A DNA stretch of 64,000 bases from Angelobacter sp036557225 (GCA_036557225.1 DATBHX010000012.1:1-64000), one strand, 5' to 3'. Counted from the stretch's first letter, positions 1-8,148 are shown. Notes: generated from the letters alone by a model not told the origin. A program made the numbers and translations.

Positions 1-1
1 C

Positions 2-1264
2 TATGACGACATGCGCCGTCGCGACTTTACGGTAAACGCCATGGCGCTGTCTCTGAATCCAGGCTCGCGCGGCCTGCTGACCGATCCGTTTAACGGTGTT
101 GCCGATATCGAAGCCAAGGTGCTCCGCGTCCTGCACAACTACGCGTTTTATGAGGAGCCTTCGCGGCTGATCCGCGCCACTCGCCTGATCACGCGTTTCC
201 ACTGGACCCTGGAAGAGCGTACCCAGGCCCGGTATGACGCGGCCAAGGAAAACAATTACATCGAGAATGTCTCCGATCGCACGGTGGGACATGAGATCGA
301 GCAACTGGCGCATGAAGATAGCCCGGTTGATGTCCTGAAAGCCCTGGAAAAAGAGGGATGGCTGAAGGTGCTGGTGCCCCATATGTCGGTGGCCAAGGTG
401 GATTCCAGCGGCCTTAGCCAGCTGTTCAAAGTTAAACAGCAGATGCAGGACCTTGGACTGAATCCTGATGCAAGTCCGATCGTCATGCACTTCCTCACGC
501 GCAAGCTGGCCGATAAAGACGTTACAGCGATGCAGAAGCAGATCGTCAACAAGGGATTTGTCGAGCGCTGGCGGAACCTGGAAGACGATGCCAAGGATTT
601 TGCCAAGAAGCTGATGGCGCGCGACCTGGCCCAGCCTTCAGCCAGCTGGAAATTCCTGATGACGAACCGGCCGGACGCGCTGTTGTTCAATGCGATCACG
701 TCGCGGCCCGCTGCGGTGGAGCAGAAAATCAAGAATTTCCTGACCAAGTGGCCGCTGGTCCGGCAAAAACTGCCGTTCCCGGAAATGGCGGAGATGCGCA
801 TTACGCCGGAGCATCCGGAGTGGAAAAAGATCCAGGACGAAGCCTTTTTGCTGCTGCTCGACGGCAAGCTGCGCTCGCACAATGAGATCGTGAAATTCCT
901 GGAGCCGTATTCACCGCCGGAGCCGCCTCCGCCGCCTGCGCCGGTGCGTCGCGGACGGGGCAAGAAAGAGGCTGTCCCCGGAGCGCCTGGTGAGCAGGCT
1001 CCAAAGAAACGTGGAAGAAAGCCAAAGGCGTTGGCAGGCGCACCTGCAGCAGAGCCCGCAGTGCCGCCGGCAGCCGAGGCGGCGAAGCCGGCACCGGTGG
1101 CCCCTGCGAAGCAAGCTCCTGCCGCGAAGCCGAAGGTTGCTGAGAAGAAGCCTGCGCCCGCGCCGGCGAAGAAAGCCGCGCCGGCCAAGAAAGCTCCGGC
1201 AAAAAAGCCGGCGCCGAAAAAGCCTGCGAAGAGAGCTCCGGCGAAAAAGGGAAAGAAGAAATAG
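2..1264 (+). CDS. CCA tRNA nucleotidyltransferase / poly(A) polymerase family, 5'-truncated by the window, with long basic tail
   Basis: The reading frame is open from the first bases of the window, so the start lies upstream. The visible part begins in the palm domain with the RRRDFTVNAMA motif of class II CCA-adding enzymes and poly(A) polymerases. The EEPSRLIRATRL motif about 45 residues later matches the conserved E(D/E)PxRxLRxxRF neck motif. These enzymes add or repair the 3' CCA of tRNAs in the cytoplasm. After about 300 visible residues the fold ends and a tail of about 115 residues follows. It starts with a proline stretch, contains RRGRGKK and KKRGRKPK (AT-hook-like) and ends in Ala/Pro/Lys repeats of the PAKKAP type, like histone H1 or HU tails. 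Such a tail is not part of the usual family architecture. The family is confident. Which terminal transferase activity it has cannot be decided without the N-terminal catalytic Asp residues. Confidence 0.9.
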   Translation, partial: YDDMRRRDFTVNAMALSLNPGSRGLLTDPFNGVADIEAKVLRVLHNYAFYEEPSRLIRATRLITRFHWTLEERTQARYDAAKENNYIENVSDRTVGHEIEQLAHEDSPVDVLKALEKEGWLKVLVPHMSVAKVDSSGLSQLFKVKQQMQDLGLNPDASPIVMHFLTRKLADKDVTAMQKQIVNKGFVERWRNLEDDAKDFAKKLMARDLAQPSASWKFLMTNRPDALLFNAITSRPAAVEQKIKNFLTKWPLVRQKLPFPEMAEMRITPEHPEWKKIQDEAFLLLLDGKLRSHNEIVKFLEPYSPPEPPPPPAPVRRGRGKKEAVPGAPGEQAPKKRGRKPKALAGAPAAEPAVPPAAEAAKPAPVAPAKQAPAAKPKVAEKKPAPAPAKKAAPAKKAPAKKPAPKKPAKRAPAKKGKKK

Positions 1265-1356
1265 CTTCTCCACGTGCACTTCTTACAGTGCGAGGCCGGC
1301 GGTCTAACAGTCAACAGCCAAAAGCTAAGAACTAACTACCAAAAGCTGATTCCCCA

Positions 1357-1833
1357 ATGAAAACCAATGCCGTTCGACTACTGGAAACCCTGGGCATCCA
1401 GTATGAGCTGCGCGAGTATGCGGTCGATCCGGAAGATCTCGCGGCTGAGACCGTGGCGGCCAAGATCGGTATGCCGGCGGAGCAGGTATTCAAAACGCTG
1501 CTGGCGCGCGGCGATCGCCATGGCCTGTGCTTTGCCGTGATCCCAGGAAACTGTGAACTGGATTTGAAAGCGCTGGCTGCGGCCTCCGGTGATCGCAAGG
1601 TCGAGCTGGTTCCGGTGAAGGAGCTGCAATCGCTCACCGGGTATATCCGAGGAGGGGTAACCGTGCTGGGCGCGAAAAAGGCCTTTCCTGCCTATGCCGA
1701 CGAAACCATCCAGCTCTGGGAGCGGATTTCAATCTCAGCCGGGGTGCGCGGCACCCAGATTATTCTCGACCCGAAAGACTATCTCCGGGCGACTGAGGCC
1801 GGCATGGCTGACATCGCTCGAGGAAAAGTGTGA
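1357..1833 (+). CDS. ybaK: YbaK/EbsC-type aminoacyl-tRNA deacylase (Cys-tRNA(Pro) deacylase family)
   Basis: This 158-residue protein is full length for the single-domain YbaK/ProX family of trans-editing enzymes, which hydrolyse mischarged aminoacyl-tRNA such as Cys-tRNA(Pro). Visible signatures are VFKTLLARGD near residue 45, CFAVIPGNCELDLKAL near residues 62-77, and the conserved YIRGGVTVLGAKK segment near residues 96-109, which holds the GG loop and the lysine typical of the family. The C-terminal RGTQIILDPKDYLRAT fits the family end. The ATG at 1357 has no clear Shine-Dalgarno sequence. The gene lies 92 bp after the CCA-adding enzyme on the same strand, so both neighbours act on tRNA quality. 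Substrate specificity is inferred from the family only. Confidence 0.9.
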   Translation: MKTNAVRLLETLGIQYELREYAVDPEDLAAETVAAKIGMPAEQVFKTLLARGDRHGLCFAVIPGNCELDLKALAAASGDRKVELVPVKELQSLTGYIRGGVTVLGAKKAFPAYADETIQLWERISISAGVRGTQIILDPKDYLRATEAGMADIARGKV

Positions 1834-1951
1834 AGCCGTTTGCATCGCTGTTGCAACCCGCTTGCGCAAATCTGTTGAAAAAACCCGGCGTCCACCCAGA
1901 ATTAACCACTCTAATGTGGCTTTAATCGGTCTGTAAGGTAAGAACCTTATG

Positions 1952-1957
1952 TATACT
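1952..1957 (+). promoter_or_regulatory. -10-like TATACT upstream of the 1998 gene
   Basis: TATACT lies 40 nt before the ATG at 1998. No good -35 hexamer is seen at 16-18 nt. A Shine-Dalgarno-like TAGGAG follows, so this would be a short leadered transcript. Confidence 0.4.
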
Positions 1958-1997
1958 GTGTCAGCCCACCCCCAAGTGGTTGGTAGGAGTCTTTCCC

Positions 1998-2315
1998 ATG
2001 GCCGGAGAACTGAACGAAACTGTCTGGATCACCCTGATGCACGAGATGCAAAGCTTTGTCCGGCAGAACCTGGAGCAGCCGCACGTGATGGCTGAACTGC
2101 GTCACCTGACCGGCCCCCAGCCACTGAGAAAAGGCCAAACACGCCCCGACAACAAGACCGAGATCATCCGCGCCTTTGAGCTGCTGGCTCCAGGATTGTT
2201 GGTGGATTTCCTGGAAGCGAACAAAGAGATCCTGAATAAGTACGCGCTGCGCATATGGGCCGCGGAGCGCGAAGGATTGTTTGACGCCGCGCCGGCTGCA
2301 GCCAAGGTTTCCTAG
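1998..2315 (+). CDS. conserved-looking small protein of unknown function, 105 aa
   Basis: The product is a soluble, mainly helical 105-residue protein with no signal peptide or membrane segment. I do not recognise a family. The ATG at 1998 is chosen over the upstream TTG at 1980 because TAGGAG lies 8 nt before it and a TATACT -10 lies further upstream. The sequence contains an amphipathic N-terminal helix (residues 5-35), a basic linker with PQPLRKGQTRP, and a second helical part ending in IWAAEREGLFD. It is convergent with the M50 protease gene, with only 30 bp between stop codons. Coding status is supported by the RBS, GC-rich third positions and the absence of a competing frame. Confidence 0.7.
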   Translation: MAGELNETVWITLMHEMQSFVRQNLEQPHVMAELRHLTGPQPLRKGQTRPDNKTEIIRAFELLAPGLLVDFLEANKEILNKYALRIWAAEREGLFDAAPAAAKVS

Positions 2316-2345
2316 GCGAGCGGTTCAGTTTTGACTCGCTGATTA

Positions 2346-2930
2346 TCAGTAGGTTCGCCAGCCACCGGAAGTGGTGGCTTTCTTTTTCTTCCGCTGTTTA
2401 AGGCGCTTGATGAATTCAGGAATGATGGCCCAGGCCAATACACCGTCCAGCCGGCCTGCGGGAATGAGATTGAATGCAGCTACAAAGAGGCTGTAGGGAC
2501 CAAGAATTGCCAGAATGGCGTTCATTGGTTCAAATCTCGAATAACCGACGACCACCAGCCACGCCACAAGAGGTATGGCGATAACTGCCTGGGCAAAAAT
2601 CCCGCCCCAGGCGATAAAACAATGGTCAAACCGCGACCAGGGCTGGTCATGAAGGCAGCGTCCGTGGATGGGATAGAGCTCGATGGCGAACACGGCGCAT
2701 TTCTTTCTGTGTGCAGCGAACATGTGACCGCACTCGTGTAACAGAATGAGCGCGAGCCATGATGCTCCGCCCGCCAAAACCAATAGTGGCCGCCGAACAG
2801 CGGCTGCAATCATGATTCCGGCAATCAGAAACACGGTCCAATGGACGTAGACGTCCACACCGCGTAGGCGAAACACGCGTGTGAGCTTGCCGAGTTTGAA
2901 TGGCCTGGGAAACTGGATGGTCGGCGCCAT
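2346..2930 (-). CDS. M50-family site-2-protease-like membrane metalloprotease
   Basis: This 194-residue polytopic membrane protein carries the zinc motif HECGH (HExxH) in a transmembrane segment near residue 65 and the second metal motif NLIPAGRLDG near residues 155-164, where the Asp is the third ligand. This arrangement defines the S2P/M50 family of intramembrane proteases. There are about five hydrophobic segments and no PDZ domain, so it belongs to the minimal, rhomboid-sized M50 group, like SpoIVFB-type or Rip-like proteins without PDZ. The substrate is unknown. The tail is basic (KRLKQRKKKK). Upstream, a TATTAT lies 10 nt before the ATG with a TTGTAG 16 nt further up, which would leave almost no leader. 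Confidence 0.88.
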   Translation of the reverse strand: MAPTIQFPRPFKLGKLTRVFRLRGVDVYVHWTVFLIAGIMIAAAVRRPLLVLAGGASWLALILLHECGHMFAAHRKKCAVFAIELYPIHGRCLHDQPWSRFDHCFIAWGGIFAQAVIAIPLVAWLVVVGYSRFEPMNAILAILGPYSLFVAAFNLIPAGRLDGVLAWAIIPEFIKRLKQRKKKKATTSGGWRTY

Positions 2931-3015
2931 ACGAGCAGAGATAATAAATCATGGCTGTACAACTACAAGATCACGAACGTCCAGCAGGTGGGCTTCAGGC
3001 GAGAAAGAATCCGCA

Positions 3016-3864
3016 TCATTCATTCGCCGCGGTCGAAAGCCACCAGCCATTGCCGGCGCACCAGCAGGTTTCATCGGGCGTAGAGTTGCGCCGCAGAGAG
3101 CGGACATTCTTCATATCGCCGCGCTTGAACGCTTCGGCGAGCTTCTTTGCGCTCTCCTCATCGCGTGCACCCGCGCAGGGAATGAACATCACCGGCATGA
3201 TGAAGCCTGCATCGTATTTATCTTCTGATTTGCGGGTGATCAAAAGCATTCCACCGGCGCCGGGCGTGCCTCCAGGGCCGTCTGGCGTGAGCGGAAAGAG
3301 CAGCTTGCCGTTGGGACGCAGCGCATCAAGCCAGGAGTTGAGCGGGGCTGTGGCTCCGGCATTCACATAGAGGAGATCGCAGGCGGGCAGAGGGCCATCG
3401 GTTCCAGACTGTGCGTTGAGGGACACGTTAGGCACGTCGGCGAGATTGGCCTTTGCCTGCTCGGCCAGCGTTGGCTCGATCTCATAAGCGAATACTCTGC
3501 CGGCAGGCGCGGTGAGCCGGGCCAGAAGCGCTGTGTAATATCCTGTGCCGGCGCCTACGTGGACCACGGTGTCGCCTTCCTGCGGACTGAGAGTGGCCAG
3601 GCAGACGGCATGCAGAACAGGCTGGCCATTGTTGATCTTCTGGGCCTCGGAAAGGGCCACGACGACATCCTGATAGAGAAAAGCAGGATCGTCAGTGGGT
3701 GTGGTGATGTATCCGCCGCCCACGAAGACGCGCCATGGACCAGGGCCGAGAAAGCGTTCTCGCGGCGTGGCCGCAAGGGCCGCGGTGAGGCGTCCGTTGG
3801 GCACGCCGGCCATGGTGGTGATGAGGTCGGCGTAAAACTTGCGGTGGGCTTCAAGACGGTCCAT
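3016..3864 (-). CDS. protein-L-isoaspartate O-methyltransferase-like SAM methyltransferase
   Basis: The 282-residue protein resembles PCMT enzymes, which methylate L-isoaspartyl residues in damaged proteins using S-adenosylmethionine. The SAM motif I is VVHVGAGTGYYTALLARL near residue 110, and the acidic end of strand 2 (VFAYEIEP) follows. The segment ITTPTDDPAFLYQDVVVAL sits where PCMT has its substrate-binding loop. A C-terminal extension of about 70 residues makes it longer than the classical enzyme of about 210 residues. The start ATG at 3864 has AAGGAG upstream. It may act on free substrates instead, because acidobacterial members of this group are often only annotated as methyltransferases. 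Family assignment is good and exact substrate is uncertain. Confidence 0.75.
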   Translation of the reverse strand: MDRLEAHRKFYADLITTMAGVPNGRLTAALAATPRERFLGPGPWRVFVGGGYITTPTDDPAFLYQDVVVALSEAQKINNGQPVLHAVCLATLSPQEGDTVVHVGAGTGYYTALLARLTAPAGRVFAYEIEPTLAEQAKANLADVPNVSLNAQSGTDGPLPACDLLYVNAGATAPLNSWLDALRPNGKLLFPLTPDGPGGTPGAGGMLLITRKSEDKYDAGFIMPVMFIPCAGARDEESAKKLAEAFKRGDMKNVRSLRRNSTPDETCWCAGNGWWLSTAANE

Positions 3865-3897
3865 CCTTCTCGCTCCTTTAGGTATTTCCTTTTTTTA

Positions 3898-3921
3898 CCA
3901 CGGAGACACGGAGGCACGGAG
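3898..3921. repeat. short CACGGAG tandem repeat upstream of the methyltransferase gene
   Basis: Three near-identical 7-8 bp units (CACGGAG followed by A or G) run in tandem next to a T-tract (3890-3896). Repeats of this CACGGAGNCACGGAG type are common dispersed intergenic elements in several environmental phyla. Here it separates the methyltransferase start from the PhyH stop. Confidence 0.5.
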
Positions 3922-3927
3922 GAGAAA

Positions 3928-4719
3928 TCAGGCGATAGTCAATTGCAGTGGCGACGGGACGGAGGCAGGAGTTGCATATTCAATATGGAGCACGCGGCGA
4001 GGAATTGTGGATTCGGATTTGGAAGAAGCGTGAATAATCAGCGGCCGCATCACGATCACGCCGCCTTGCGGGACAAGGCAGGTTATGGCGTCAGTTGTGG
4101 CAACCGCGACTTCAACTTGCTGGTCAGTGAGGACTCCATTGCGATGCGTGCCCGGCAGAACGCGAAGCGGGCCGTTTGCCGAGGTGGAGTCATCGAGATG
4201 GAGCCGTAGTGCGACGACCTTCTCCAACACTAAGGCTGGCGCATGCGCATACGTCACACCCTCTTTCACAGACCACGGTCCCCAGCCGGGAGTCTCATGC
4301 TTGTTGCGAAGCGGCAACGCTGTGTCCTGGTGCCACGTGATGAGCCAGTTGGTGTCAGGAGATTTGTCGAAGAGGGTGGCGCGGAATGGGAAAGCATCAG
4401 CTCCGAGAACAGACTGAGCGATGCCAAGCAGGCGAGGATCGTTTGCTACTTGTGATACTGCTGCGTGCCCTAAGAGATGACGAATGCCGGCGCGGCTGGG
4501 CTTATGGTCGAGGGCAGCTAGGCTTCGCTGCAATACTTCGATTTCTTCAGCTTTGAACGCAGCAGGGATGAGGGCGAAGCCATTCTGATCGACTGATGTT
4601 AGACCCGATCCCGCTGCGATGCCGGCGATTCTCTCAACCTCCCAGCCTTTCAAAGAACCTGATAATGCTCTCAATCCCACGATAGAAGTTCGGGATGTGG
4701 AACTTTTCGTTGGGGGCAT
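3928..4719 (-). CDS. phytanoyl-CoA dioxygenase (PhyH)-like Fe(II)/2-oxoglutarate oxygenase
   Basis: The protein carries the non-haem iron facial triad of the PhyH family: WHQDT in the middle (His and Asp) and the distal His in IIHASSKS, followed by the 2-oxoglutarate-binding Arg in RRVLHIEYA. The stretch NGPLRVLPGTHRNG is the typical PhyH segment before the distal His. Members hydroxylate small molecules, lipids or antibiotics. The substrate here is unknown. The start is uncertain. The ATG at 4719 would overlap the M20 peptidase gene by 86 bp. A TTG at 4653 gives a 20-bp overlap and keeps the whole catalytic domain, and is at least as likely. The overlap indicates translational coupling with the upstream peptidase. 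Confidence 0.85.
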   Translation of the reverse strand: MPPTKSSTSRTSIVGLRALSGSLKGWEVERIAGIAAGSGLTSVDQNGFALIPAAFKAEEIEVLQRSLAALDHKPSRAGIRHLLGHAAVSQVANDPRLLGIAQSVLGADAFPFRATLFDKSPDTNWLITWHQDTALPLRNKHETPGWGPWSVKEGVTYAHAPALVLEKVVALRLHLDDSTSANGPLRVLPGTHRNGVLTDQQVEVAVATTDAITCLVPQGGVIVMRPLIIHASSKSESTIPRRVLHIEYATPASVPSPLQLTIA

Positions 4720-6007
4720 GCAGGTTGTCGTCGGGCAGACCGAAGCCCATCATCACGCTGGGAATCTTCAGTACGTCCTGGAAATCGGTGACGATCGGAA
4801 TCGATCCGCCGGAGCGGATGAAGACCGTGTCTTTTTTGAAGACGTCATGCAACGCTTCCGTAGCGGCCTTGATGTATTGGTTGTTCGTCGCCACCACGCA
4901 GGCCGGCCCTTTGCTGAAAACCTTTATGTTGGTTTCAATCCCTTTGGGCGTGAGCTTCTTCACAAACTTGGTGTACTTCTTGAGGACAGCGTCCGGGTCC
5001 TGGTTCGGCACCAGGCGCATGGAGACCTTGGCAAATGCGCGAGCCGGGATCACTGTCTTGGCGCCGGGAGCGGTAAAGCCTCCGGGCATGCCGTGGACTT
5101 CCAGCGTAGGCCGCGCCCAGGTGCGATGGAGGACAGAGTAGCCGGGCTCACCGGTCAGCACTTTTGAACCGACCTCAGTCTTGCGATAGTGCTCCTCATT
5201 GAAGGGCAGGCGCTTCCAGGCCTTGAGTTCGTCCTTGCTCGGGGCCTTCACGCCTTTGTAAAAACCGGGGATCAGGATCTTGCCCTTGGAGTCTTTGAGC
5301 TTGCTGATGATTTCGATGAGGGCGAAGAATGGATTGGGCGCAGCCCCGCCGTACATACCGGAATGGAGATCGATCTTTGCGCCTTTTGCCTCGATCTCCG
5401 TGTAGACGAGGCCGCGCAGGCCAACGCAGAGCGTAGGCAGGTTGGGTGCGAAGAGTTCGGTATCGCATACGAGCGCGAAGTCGGCTTTGAGACGGGCTTT
5501 TTCGGCGCGAATGTAAGCGGCAATCGATTCGCCGCCGACCTCCTCTTCACCTTCAAAAATGCATTTCACGTTGACCGGCAGCTTGCCGCCGTAGCCGCGC
5601 ATGAGGGCTTCCAGGGCCTTGATCTCCATCCAGAGTTGGCCTTTATCGTCGACGGCGCCGCGGGCGTAGATATTCTGATTTCGCTCCGTGGGCTCGAAGG
5701 GCGGCGTGACCCATTCATTCAATGGATCGGGTGGCTGAACGTCATAGTGTGCGTAGCAGAGCACGGTAGGTTTGCCCGGCGCGTGCAGCGAGTCGGCATA
5801 CACCAGCGGATGGCCCTGGGTGGGAATGACCTCAACGTTTTCCATGCCGATGCGGCGGAGCTCGTCGGCCACGAAGATGGCGGCCCGGCGGACGTCTTCT
5901 TTGTGCTCCGGCGCGGTGCTCACGCTGGGAATGCGGAGCAGGTCTTTCAATTCGCCTAAAAACTTCTGCTGATTCTCACGGGCAAAATTGACAGCGGATG
6001 AGGCCAT
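4634..6007 (-). CDS. M20-family metallopeptidase (CNDP-like dipeptidase)
   Basis: This 457-residue cytoplasmic enzyme matches M20 zinc dipeptidases of the carnosinase/CNDP2 group. Metal-binding and catalytic motifs are present in order: HYDVQPPDP near residue 87 (first His plus catalytic Asp), GAVDDKGQ near 116 (bridging Asp), EGEEEVG near 151 (catalytic Glu and Glu ligand), CDTEL near 182 (Asp ligand) and DDNLHAPNE near 431 (last His). The dimerisation domain is inserted between about residues 210 and 370. It probably hydrolyses dipeptides or N-acyl amino acids. CAGGAGGG lies before the ATG, and TATACT lies about 30 nt upstream. It is the first gene of a two-gene unit with the PhyH oxygenase. 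Confidence 0.93.
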   Translation of the reverse strand: MASSAVNFARENQQKFLGELKDLLRIPSVSTAPEHKEDVRRAAIFVADELRRIGMENVEVIPTQGHPLVYADSLHAPGKPTVLCYAHYDVQPPDPLNEWVTPPFEPTERNQNIYARGAVDDKGQLWMEIKALEALMRGYGGKLPVNVKCIFEGEEEVGGESIAAYIRAEKARLKADFALVCDTELFAPNLPTLCVGLRGLVYTEIEAKGAKIDLHSGMYGGAAPNPFFALIEIISKLKDSKGKILIPGFYKGVKAPSKDELKAWKRLPFNEEHYRKTEVGSKVLTGEPGYSVLHRTWARPTLEVHGMPGGFTAPGAKTVIPARAFAKVSMRLVPNQDPDAVLKKYTKFVKKLTPKGIETNIKVFSKGPACVVATNNQYIKAATEALHDVFKKDTVFIRSGGSIPIVTDFQDVLKIPSVMMGFGLPDDNLHAPNEKFHIPNFYRGIESIIRFFERLGG

Positions 6008-6059
6008 AGTCCCTCCTGGCTAGTAATGAAACTATTCAGTATATCGCGCGGCGGGTTGT

Positions 6060-7199
6060 CTATTCCTTTGTCTCTGTCTCGTCCTCGACCCAGTATCCCT
6101 TGCGGCCCCTGACTTCGTATCCTGACTTGTTTTTCAAGCGCAGTTCCAGCGCATGGGGTCCCGGGCGAGGTGATTGCGGACGAAAGCTCAGGACGTAGTA
6201 GTTGGGCACATCGTTGGAGATGGTGATCAGGTGAGCGGCGAGCGACTTTGCGTCGTGGAAGGGAAAGTATTCGCCGCCGGTAAGGTGCGCCACAGACCGG
6301 GGTACGTTCTGCCGGATGCCGTCTTTGGCGGCGAGGAAGGCCATCCGCGCCAGCCGCAGCGGCGGCAGCAGGTCGGACGCGCAGTCCCATGCCTGTACGC
6401 CGCGCTTGCCGTGCGCGTCCGGGGCAGCTTTTGGGTCCTTGCTCATGCATCCACCCGGAGCGTACGGTTGGTTCGAGTAGGGAGTTCCTCCCGGCGCGGG
6501 CAGCTTCGCGCCTTCGCGGGCTACGGCGGCGCGGGTGCTGGAAAAACCGAAGCTGTAAATCGAAGTGTTTGAGTCCTCAACCGCGCGGACGGCCTCTTCC
6601 AGGCTGGTCTCGCTGCCGCTATCGATGGTCTCGCTCACCAGCAGCACGGCACGTCGATAGTTCGCCGGCTGCTGGCGCAGCAGATCAATGCCGAAGCTGA
6701 GCGCATCAAGAATCGCCGCGCCTGCATCGCCTTCCTGCAGCGAGGCGATGGTCAGCGCCGCCCCGTCAGTATTGGCGGTGAAGTCGTGCTCAACGCGCGG
6801 CTGGCTGTCAAAGCCGACCACAGCGACGTGATGTGGAACACCGCCGATGATCGCATCCAGAATCGGCCCAAGATTGCGGTAGTCCTTCAGATGCGATGCT
6901 CCCAGGCCGCCTGTCTGCACAACCACGGCCAGGGCGAGAGGCTGCGACAAGCTGCCGTCCTCCATCCGCAGGGGCTGGGGAACACCGTCGTCGGTGAGAA
7001 TGAAATCGTCAGCGCCGAGGGAAAAGACAAGCTTGCCCGCGTTGGTCTTGACCAGCACCGGCACCAGCACCAGATTCGAGCGCACCGAGATGGACGGAGT
7101 TTGCGGGCTTGGGGAGGGATTTTCGCTGTTTTGCGCCTGAGCAGGTGCGAATGAAGTCAGCAGCAACGCTACAACGGGAATGAATTTAAGTCGATACAT
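6060..7199 (-). CDS. secreted VWFA-related domain protein (acidobacterial type)
   Basis: The chosen ATG at 7199 starts a clean signal peptide, MYRLKFIPVVALLLTSFAPA, with cleavage expected after AQA. The mature protein begins with the segment SNLVLVPVLVKTNAGKLVFSL and FILTDDGVPQ, the beta-rich start typical of the VWFA-related family common in Acidobacteriota. A von Willebrand A-like domain follows (residues about 95-330), with the degenerate first motif VVVQTGG in place of DxSxS, so metal binding through a MIDAS site is doubtful. The C-terminus ends in the YYVLSFRPQ...GPHALELRLKN...GYEVRGRKGYW signature of this family. Function is unknown. It is exported and probably involved in protein-protein contact. 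An in-frame ATG at 7340 is rejected because it would hide the signal peptide. Confidence 0.88.
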   Translation of the reverse strand: MYRLKFIPVVALLLTSFAPAQAQNSENPSPSPQTPSISVRSNLVLVPVLVKTNAGKLVFSLGADDFILTDDGVPQPLRMEDGSLSQPLALAVVVQTGGLGASHLKDYRNLGPILDAIIGGVPHHVAVVGFDSQPRVEHDFTANTDGAALTIASLQEGDAGAAILDALSFGIDLLRQQPANYRRAVLLVSETIDSGSETSLEEAVRAVEDSNTSIYSFGFSSTRAAVAREGAKLPAPGGTPYSNQPYAPGGCMSKDPKAAPDAHGKRGVQAWDCASDLLPPLRLARMAFLAAKDGIRQNVPRSVAHLTGGEYFPFHDAKSLAAHLITISNDVPNYYVLSFRPQSPRPGPHALELRLKNKSGYEVRGRKGYWVEDETETKE

Positions 7200-7267
7200 C
7201 ACGCGGCCCGGCTCTGCCAAAAAAGTTTGCCATACAATGAATGGAGCTGGGGCAGAATCTTGCCCGT

Positions 7268-7846
7268 TTATGTTGATTGGACGCCGGCAAGGCGGCAGGC
7301 GTGAGCCCATTGGGATGAGAGGCCGAGTTCCTGGATCCATTTTTCGATGTAGGGGAGGTCGAGTTCGTTGCTACGAACCTTGAGGATACCTGCCACATCC
7401 TCTATTTGCCGTGACGATTCTCCGAGTTTGGCCCACTCCAGTTTCGCAATGACGATATCCTCCGGGGTGGCGACATATAGCGGTACTCCCCAAACCGTTG
7501 CTTTCTTTCGACGGTTGAACTCCTCATGGCCGAAAGCCCGGCTCTTGAGAAAAATGAAATCGATTTTGAAGCCAGTACCATTATCGATGATGTTGAACAT
7601 GGAATTGGTTCGACAAGCCTCCAATGCCTGGTTTAGGTCGGAATAAAAGGCCTTCTCCGGCAGCAGATTCAGGAGCCGTTTGATAGCAGCTTCATCGGCG
7701 GCAATAATGAAATCGATATCAGCGCTGCCGCGATTCATCCCGTAAACACTGCTGGCAAATGATCCTGTAAGCATGTAATGAATCCCAGCGTGCTCGAGCA
7801 GCTGAGAGATGCGTCGGAACAAGTCCTCTGACGTCATCCAACCCAA
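7268..7846 (-). CDS. nucleotidyltransferase-fold protein, possible toxin or adenylyltransferase partner
   Basis: The 192-residue protein has the pol-beta nucleotidyltransferase signature near residues 27-50: LTGSFASSVYGMNRGSADIDFI, i.e. GSFASxxYG followed by DID metal ligands. The second half has VATPEDIVIAKLEWAKLGESSRQIEDVAGIL, which resembles the helical end of DUF6036/AbiEii-like nucleotidyltransferases. The ATG overlaps the end of the upstream small gene by 13 bp, so the two are translated together. Small-protein plus nucleotidyltransferase pairs of this kind are seen in mobile or toxin-antitoxin-like loci, but no function has been shown to me for this pair. Confidence is high for the fold, low for the role. 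Confidence 0.8.
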   Translation of the reverse strand: MGWMTSEDLFRRISQLLEHAGIHYMLTGSFASSVYGMNRGSADIDFIIAADEAAIKRLLNLLPEKAFYSDLNQALEACRTNSMFNIIDNGTGFKIDFIFLKSRAFGHEEFNRRKKATVWGVPLYVATPEDIVIAKLEWAKLGESSRQIEDVAGILKVRSNELDLPYIEKWIQELGLSSQWAHACRLAGVQST

Positions 7847-8067
7847 TCCGGGAGTAGTTGCGGGGAAAATGCAAGGCGGTGCACTTCGCGCTCAATCTCT
7901 CTATCCGACCAATCAGGATGCTGGTTGCGCACTCCCGCTTTCATCAGCGATCGCGAAAGAAGGCTGATCTCAAATGCGATTTGCAACTTTTGTTCGATCG
8001 TCATGGAGCGCAAGATGCGGATTTGCATGGCCTCAATTTCAGGAGTTGTATCGAGGGGAGGCGGCAT
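7834..8067 (-). CDS. small helical protein, partner of the nucleotidyltransferase
   Basis: This 77-residue protein begins MPPPLDTTPEIEAMQIRILR and contains the pattern EQKLQIAFEIS...LMKAGVRNQHPDWSDREIEREVHRL. This PDWSDxEI pattern recurs in short proteins next to nucleotidyltransferase genes in many environmental bacteria. It has no HTH or membrane segment that I can see. Its stop overlaps the start of the nucleotidyltransferase gene. TACCAT lies exactly 6 nt before the ATG and no Shine-Dalgarno sequence is present, so the bicistron may be leaderless. An antitoxin-like role is conceivable but not shown. Confidence 0.72.
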   Translation of the reverse strand: MPPPLDTTPEIEAMQIRILRSMTIEQKLQIAFEISLLSRSLMKAGVRNQHPDWSDREIEREVHRLAFSPQLLPDWVG

Positions 8068-8073
8068 GGGGGA

Positions 8074-8079
8074 ATGGTA
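8074..8079 (-). promoter_or_regulatory. possible leaderless -10 (TACCAT, N6, ATG)
   Basis: TACCAT ends 6 nt before the ATG at 8067, the same spacing as at ribA and other genes of this window. The match to TATAAT is only 4 of 6, so this is one of the weaker examples. Confidence 0.35.
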
Positions 8080-8148
8080 GCACGGCCGATGTACCGCTGG
8101 TTGAATCAGGCTTGATCACCTCCGTGGCCAGGACGCATGCAGGCGTCT

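Noticed and set aside
990..1307. Second Arg/Lys-rich open frame on the plus strand within the enzyme tail
   Set aside because: It is the shifted reading of the same repetitive Lys/Ala tail.
256..1314. Long open frame antisense to the CCA-adding enzyme gene
   Set aside because: It is a mirror of the Lys/Ala/Pro tail (Phe/Ala/Gly-rich) and has no independent support.
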